From: an uncultured Eubacteriales bacterium
Lineage (GTDB): Bacteria > Bacillota > Clostridia > Peptostreptococcales > Anaerovoracaceae
DNA length: 64,000 nucleotides
Direction of reading: 5' to 3'
Assembly: GCA_900542295.1 (NCBI GenBank)
Contig: UQNJ01000003.1
Location: forward strand, 111,115-175,114
Of this stretch, positions 60,607 through 64,000 are shown piece after piece (the stretch's first letter is position 1; each line of letters begins with the position of its first letter). The notes under the pieces were generated by a model. That model was not told the origin of the DNA and made no database searches. It saw only the letters and a program-made list of their open reading frames with translations. The translations under genes were made by a program, and so were the position numbers.

Positions 60607-61965
60607 ATGATAATCAGAGACATAGATAAACACAAGAGCATATATGAAAAAGTTGATGCTTTGCTGATTGTAAACAAAGATAATACAATACTTTATTCCG
60701 CTATGATAAATGATGATCGTACATATATTGCAACTAAAGAGGGCATCGGAAAAAACCTTTTTGATGTTTACACAAATCTTACAGAAGAAAACAGCACGCA
60801 TGTTAGAGTAATGAAAACAGGGAAGCCTGTAATAAATGAAAATCAGCTTATAGTTGAAAAAAGCGGCAAAGCATATGTTATAAACACCAGTACATTTCCT
60901 ATAGAGCATAACGGGCAAACTGTAGGAAGCTTTGACCTTTCATCAAATCTCATACCGAAGAAAAAAAACGATGACGGAGAAAACAGAAAGACTCTTTATG
61001 CTCTTGACAGCATAGTTACTGAAAATAAAGAAATCTTATCTATAAAAGACAAAATACTTAAAGTGTCCAGAAATGATTCTCCTGTTATGGTTATAGGAGA
61101 ATCGGGAACGGGTAAAGAATTAGTCGTGGAAGCAATTCATTCTGCCGGAAGCAGAAGAAATAAGCCGTTTATATCCGTCAACTGTGCGGCAATACCGGAT
61201 TCCCTTATGGAAAGCACTCTTTTCGGAACGGTCAAAGGAAGCTTTACAGGCGCAGAAAACAGAAAGGGATTGTTTGAAATAGCCAACGGAGGAACTCTTT
61301 TTCTTGATGAGATAAATTCAATGAACATTGATCTTCAGGCCAAATTGCTGAAGGTCGTTGAAGAACAAAAATATATGAAAGTCGGAGGAGAGACATATGT
61401 TGATGTAGATGTAAGGCTTATATCAGCAATGAATGTGGATCCGGAAGAAGCGATAAGCAATAAGGCTTTAAGAAAGGATCTCTTTTTCAGGCTGAGCGTC
61501 ATACAGTTTTTTGTGCCGCCTCTCAGAGAGCGGAAGGAAGACTTGCCGCCGCTTGTAAGCCATTTCATAGATACATATAATATTAAGATGAATAAGAATG
61601 TTAAAGGTGTAGATGATGATGTGCAGGCGGTATTTGAATGTTACCCGTGGCCGGGTAATGTCAGAGAGCTGAGAAATGTTATGGAGTCTGCTTTTAACAT
61701 GACCGAGGGAGAATATATAGCTTTGGATGATATTCCCGATAAGCTGAAGCGATACGGCATATCTGATATCAGAAGCGATCTGCCGCCGGCAGGCCGGGGA
61801 CTGCCTGAAATGGTAGGGGAATATGAGAAAAGAATCATAGAAGAAACCCTCAGAAACTCCCAATCTCTGTCCGAAGCGTCTTCGATTTTAAAGATGACAC
61901 GGCAGGCTGTTAAATATAAGATTGAGAAATACGAAATAGATTTCAAGACTTTACTTAGAAAATAA
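60607..61965 (+). CDS. sigma-54-dependent transcriptional activator with PAS-like sensor domain
   Basis: A 452-residue enhancer-binding protein. Residues 10-115 look like a PAS sensor domain. The AAA+ domain has Walker A GESGTGK (164-170), a sigma-54-contact loop reading GSFTGA (211-216) instead of GAFTGA, Walker B NGGTLFLDEIN and a FRLSVIQFFVPPLRERKEDL sensor stretch. The last 30 residues are a Fis-type helix-turn-helix (LSEASSILKMTRQAVKYKI). The activator probably responds to an amino acid or peptide product. It lies just before the sigma-54 promoter at 62066, as RocR does near roc genes. Confidence 0.92.
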   Translation: MIIRDIDKHKSIYEKVDALLIVNKDNTILYSAMINDDRTYIATKEGIGKNLFDVYTNLTEENSTHVRVMKTGKPVINENQLIVEKSGKAYVINTSTFPIEHNGQTVGSFDLSSNLIPKKKNDDGENRKTLYALDSIVTENKEILSIKDKILKVSRNDSPVMVIGESGTGKELVVEAIHSAGSRRNKPFISVNCAAIPDSLMESTLFGTVKGSFTGAENRKGLFEIANGGTLFLDEINSMNIDLQAKLLKVVEEQKYMKVGGETYVDVDVRLISAMNVDPEEAISNKALRKDLFFRLSVIQFFVPPLRERKEDLPPLVSHFIDTYNIKMNKNVKGVDDDVQAVFECYPWPGNVRELRNVMESAFNMTEGEYIALDDIPDKLKRYGISDIRSDLPPAGRGLPEMVGEYEKRIIEETLRNSQSLSEASSILKMTRQAVKYKIEKYEIDFKTLLRK

Positions 61966-62010
61966 TGCAAAAAATTTTACCCCTGTTGGTGTAAAATTTT
62001 TTGCATTTTT
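61966..62010. terminator. perfect 15 bp hairpin after the activator gene (terminator, possible activator site)
   Basis: TGCAAAAAATTTTAC (61966-61980) and GTAAAATTTTTTGCA (61991-62005) are perfectly complementary around a ten-base loop and followed by five T residues. It begins right after the stop codon. It is centred about 80 bp upstream of the sigma-54 promoter, the usual distance for an enhancer. Confidence 0.75.
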
Positions 62011-62064
62011 AGCTTCCGGCAATTTACGAACTGCCAAAACAGGCGAAAAATGAAGTAATTGTTA

Positions 62065-62081
62065 TTGGCACGAAAGTTGCT
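62065..62081 (+). promoter_or_regulatory. consensus sigma-54 promoter before the last RocB-like gene
   Basis: TTGGCACGAAAGTTGCT matches the -24/-12 consensus TGGCACG-N4-TTGC(A/T) exactly (GG 62067-62068, GC 62079-62080). The start codon is 53 bp downstream. The activator encoded just upstream is the obvious candidate to use it. Confidence 0.85.
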
Positions 62082-62133
62082 TTATATTTTGTATAGAAAC
62101 AAAGAATAAAATTCACCTAAAGGAGTATGAGAA

Positions 62134-63795
62134 ATGAAATTAAATTCTTTTGACGAGGTAAAGCGTCTGACACAGGAAATGGTTGCGATACCAAGCATAA
62201 ATAAAGAACCGGGCGGTGAGTCCGCAGTAGCTCAATATATATATGACTATTATATGAGTCTGGATTATTTTAAAGAGCATCCTGAAAGAACTAAAAAGTT
62301 TCAAACTAAGAATGACTTTGTGGAAAGACATTCCACATATGCATATGTTAAAGGCACAAAAGGAAATTCAGATAAGACTGTAATATTGATAGGTCATCTT
62401 GATACAGTAGGAGTAGACGATTTCGGAACTATCAAGGAATATGCCTTCAAGTGTGAAGAGCTTCCTGAAAAACTTAAAGAAACCTTTAAGCTTTCAGACG
62501 AAGTTTTAAAGGATATAGAATCGGGAGAGTATATGTTTGGAAGAGGTGCTCTTGATATGAAATCGGGAGTGGCAGGACATATGTACCTTATTAAGTATTT
62601 CTCAGAACATACAGACGAACTGGATGGAAATATAATTGCGATTGCAGAATGTGATGAAGAGGACAATTCCAAGGGTATCATAACGGCTCTTGATGAACTG
62701 GTTGAGCTTAAGAAAACAGAAGGCTTCCGTTACATTGCATGTATCAATGCCGATTATTCAACAAACTACAGCCCCGGAGATGAAAACCGCTACATATATT
62801 ACGGCAGCATAGGAAAGCTGCTTCCATGCTTTGTGGCTTTCGGAAAGGAAGCTCATGTGGGACAGGCATTTAGCGCATTGGACCCTAACCTGCTTATAGC
62901 CGAGGTAACTAAAAAAATGTCTCTCAACACTCAGCTTTGCGATATAGCTCAAGGCGAAGTTGCAATTCCTCCTGTATCTCTTAAGCAGATGGATACAAAA
63001 GGACCTTACACTGTGCAGACTGCGCTTACTGCTTTCAGCTATTATAATTTCTTTACTCACGGATGGGATCCTGCTCAGGTTCTGGCCAAGAGCAAAGAGG
63101 TGGCTGTAGAAGCATTTGACGATGTTGTGGAGTATCTTCAGGGACAGTACAAGAGATTCTGCGAACTGAGCAATGTGCCTTATGTACCGCTGCCTTGGAA
63201 AACGAGAGTATACACATGGAAAGAATTCTATGATTATCTTGCCGATATACATGGAGAACCGTTTATAAAGGCTATTAAGGAATTTACAGAAAAGCTTCAT
63301 AAAGATGACCCTGAGCTTGATTTAAGATTATTCGGACTCAGAGTTGCAGAAGAAGCATGGAAATGGTGCGAAGATAAATCGCCTGCTATCATACTCTTCT
63401 TCGGTTCTGTATTCAGTGCAAGAATTGAGATGACAAGAAAAACAGACAAGGAAGTAGCTCTTCTTGATGCAGTTGAAGCAGCGGTTGAAAAGGTGAGACC
63501 TGAGGCAGAAAGACAGATAAAGACGAGAATGTTCTATCCTTATATTTCAGACTCAAGCTTTATGGCTGTATGCGATGATACTCTTGCAGTTCAGGCATTA
63601 AAAGATAATATGCCTCAATACGGTGTCAAGTATACTCACGATATAGACAAAATAATGGAAATCAATGTTCCGGTTGTTAATATAGGAACCTTTGGAAGAG
63701 ACGGACATATGCTTACAGAGCGTGTAGATATGCGTCAGACTTTCCAGAATGTACCTAATATCACATATGAAACTGTAAAGGGATTATTAGACTAG
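62134..63795 (+). CDS. RocB-like M20 family metallopeptidase
   Basis: A 553-residue RocB-type enzyme with LIGHLDTVG, GRGALDMKSGVAG, AECDEEDNSKG, IGKLLPCFVAFGKEAHVGQ and YPYISDSSFM. It is a close paralogue of 56981-58630. AAAGGAG lies 10 bp before ATG 62134. It is the only M20 gene here with a sigma-54 promoter, so the cell can switch it on separately from the 53982-60517 run. The terminator at 63824 follows. Confidence 0.9.
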   Translation: MKLNSFDEVKRLTQEMVAIPSINKEPGGESAVAQYIYDYYMSLDYFKEHPERTKKFQTKNDFVERHSTYAYVKGTKGNSDKTVILIGHLDTVGVDDFGTIKEYAFKCEELPEKLKETFKLSDEVLKDIESGEYMFGRGALDMKSGVAGHMYLIKYFSEHTDELDGNIIAIAECDEEDNSKGIITALDELVELKKTEGFRYIACINADYSTNYSPGDENRYIYYGSIGKLLPCFVAFGKEAHVGQAFSALDPNLLIAEVTKKMSLNTQLCDIAQGEVAIPPVSLKQMDTKGPYTVQTALTAFSYYNFFTHGWDPAQVLAKSKEVAVEAFDDVVEYLQGQYKRFCELSNVPYVPLPWKTRVYTWKEFYDYLADIHGEPFIKAIKEFTEKLHKDDPELDLRLFGLRVAEEAWKWCEDKSPAIILFFGSVFSARIEMTRKTDKEVALLDAVEAAVEKVRPEAERQIKTRMFYPYISDSSFMAVCDDTLAVQALKDNMPQYGVKYTHDIDKIMEINVPVVNIGTFGRDGHMLTERVDMRQTFQNVPNITYETVKGLLD

Positions 63796-63823
63796 TTTTT
63801 TGGCATTACAAATCCCGTCCATA

Positions 63824-63857
63824 AAAGGGCGTACATTTTGTCGAATGTGCGCCCTTT
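63824..63857 (+). terminator. intrinsic terminator
   Basis: AAAGGGCGTACATT (63824-63837) and AATGTGCGCCCTTT (63844-63857) form a 14 bp stem with one G-T pair around a six-base loop. Confidence 0.82.
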
Positions 63858-63890
63858 GTGAAATTTTTGTTGTTGCTATAATAATAAAAC

Positions 63891-63919
63891 TTGATTTTTT
63901 GCCACAAATAAGGTATTAT
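63891..63919 (+). promoter_or_regulatory. vegetative promoter for the gene at the right edge
   Basis: TTGATT (63891-63896), 17 bp, TATTAT (63914-63919). Confidence 0.65.
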
Positions 63920-63961
63920 ATTAACATGCACATATTAAATTATTGAGAAAGGAATAATACT

Positions 63962-64000
63962 ATGTTTATTTTAGAAGCAATTGCCGCTTTTGGTAACTGG
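63962..64000 (+). CDS. start of a gene running off the window (3' partial)
   Basis: The ATG at 63962 lies 9 bp after GAAAGGA and opens a frame reading MFILEAIAAFGNW to the window edge. A good promoter stands upstream. Only 13 residues are visible; the hydrophobic start would suit a membrane transporter, but nothing more can be said. Confidence 0.5.
   Translation, partial: MFILEAIAAFGNW

Noticed and set aside
1..64000. CRISPR arrays, insertion sequences and restriction or anti-phage systems
   Set aside because: No regularly spaced repeats, transposases or known defence gene pairs were found; the only toxin is housekeeping-type EndoA.

Overview
The window reads like a chromosomal segment of an anaerobic, amino-acid/peptide-using member of the Clostridia (Firmicutes). 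The reasons are strong GGAGG-type ribosome-binding sites, AT-rich spacers, U-tracted hairpin terminators, a GTP-type PEP carboxykinase, EndoA (MazF), FtsEX plus an M23 hydrolase, YerC, a sigma-54 enhancer-binding regulator with RocB-like peptidases, and a molybdenum cofactor/transport cluster. A placement near Anaerovoracaceae/Family XIII is a guess; no rRNA is present. There is no CRISPR array, insertion sequence or prophage block.

Region 1 (1-13452) is one long + strand gene run ending at a strong terminator: an HMG-CoA lyase-like enzyme (5' end outside the window), a degradative-type HMG-CoA reductase, the large and small subunits of an aconitase X enzyme, a YtcJ-type amidohydrolase, a five-gene peptide/oligopeptide ABC importer, a DUF917 protein and an M20D amidohydrolase. 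It looks like an uptake, hydrolysis and carbon-skeleton breakdown locus with mevalonate/HMG-CoA chemistry at its core. This is the most unusual locus in the window.

Region 2 (13501-25582) is housekeeping: nnrD, an EndoA toxin without an adjacent antitoxin, split transketolase, a PrcB-like protein whose ribosome-binding site lies inside a terminator-like hairpin, a degenerate MinD/ParA-like protein, ftsE-ftsX-M23 hydrolase, recJ, yerC, a phosphopantetheinyl transferase, an MBL hydrolase, recX and tcdA. Region 3 (25578-29640) holds a minus-strand pair (C26 glutamine amidotransferase-like hydrolase and LOG-family protein), a secreted protein of unknown function, a lone tyrosine recombinase between two hairpin-forming palindromes, and an HXXP membrane protein behind a long palindromic operator-like element.

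Region 4 (29802-39039) contains a 2281-residue LPXTG-like surface protein (VWA domain plus about ten Spy0128-like isopeptide repeats), then pckG and rpsT on the minus strand. Region 5 (39331-48128) is a tight + strand run: YczE-like protein, threonine synthase, DUF3267 protein, moeA, a mobA-mobB fusion with a degenerate MobA loop, a second molybdopterin-binding protein and modABC.

Region 6 (48129-53820) begins with a well-formed sigma-54 promoter and upstream dyads. These stand in front of a truncated NhaC-type antiporter that is joined to a truncated DMT-family exporter, a deletion scar. Then come tRNA-Ser(GGA), a cysteine-rich double-DUF305 protein, a flavin-binding split-barrel protein, homoserine dehydrogenase, a GNAT acetyltransferase and a small acidic protein. 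Region 7 (53864-64000) is a peptidase locus: three RocB-like M20 paralogues, one ArgE/DapE-type M20 enzyme, a second YtcJ-type amidohydrolase, a sigma-54 activator, and a consensus sigma-54 promoter in front of the last RocB-like gene. A new gene starts at 63962 and runs off the end.
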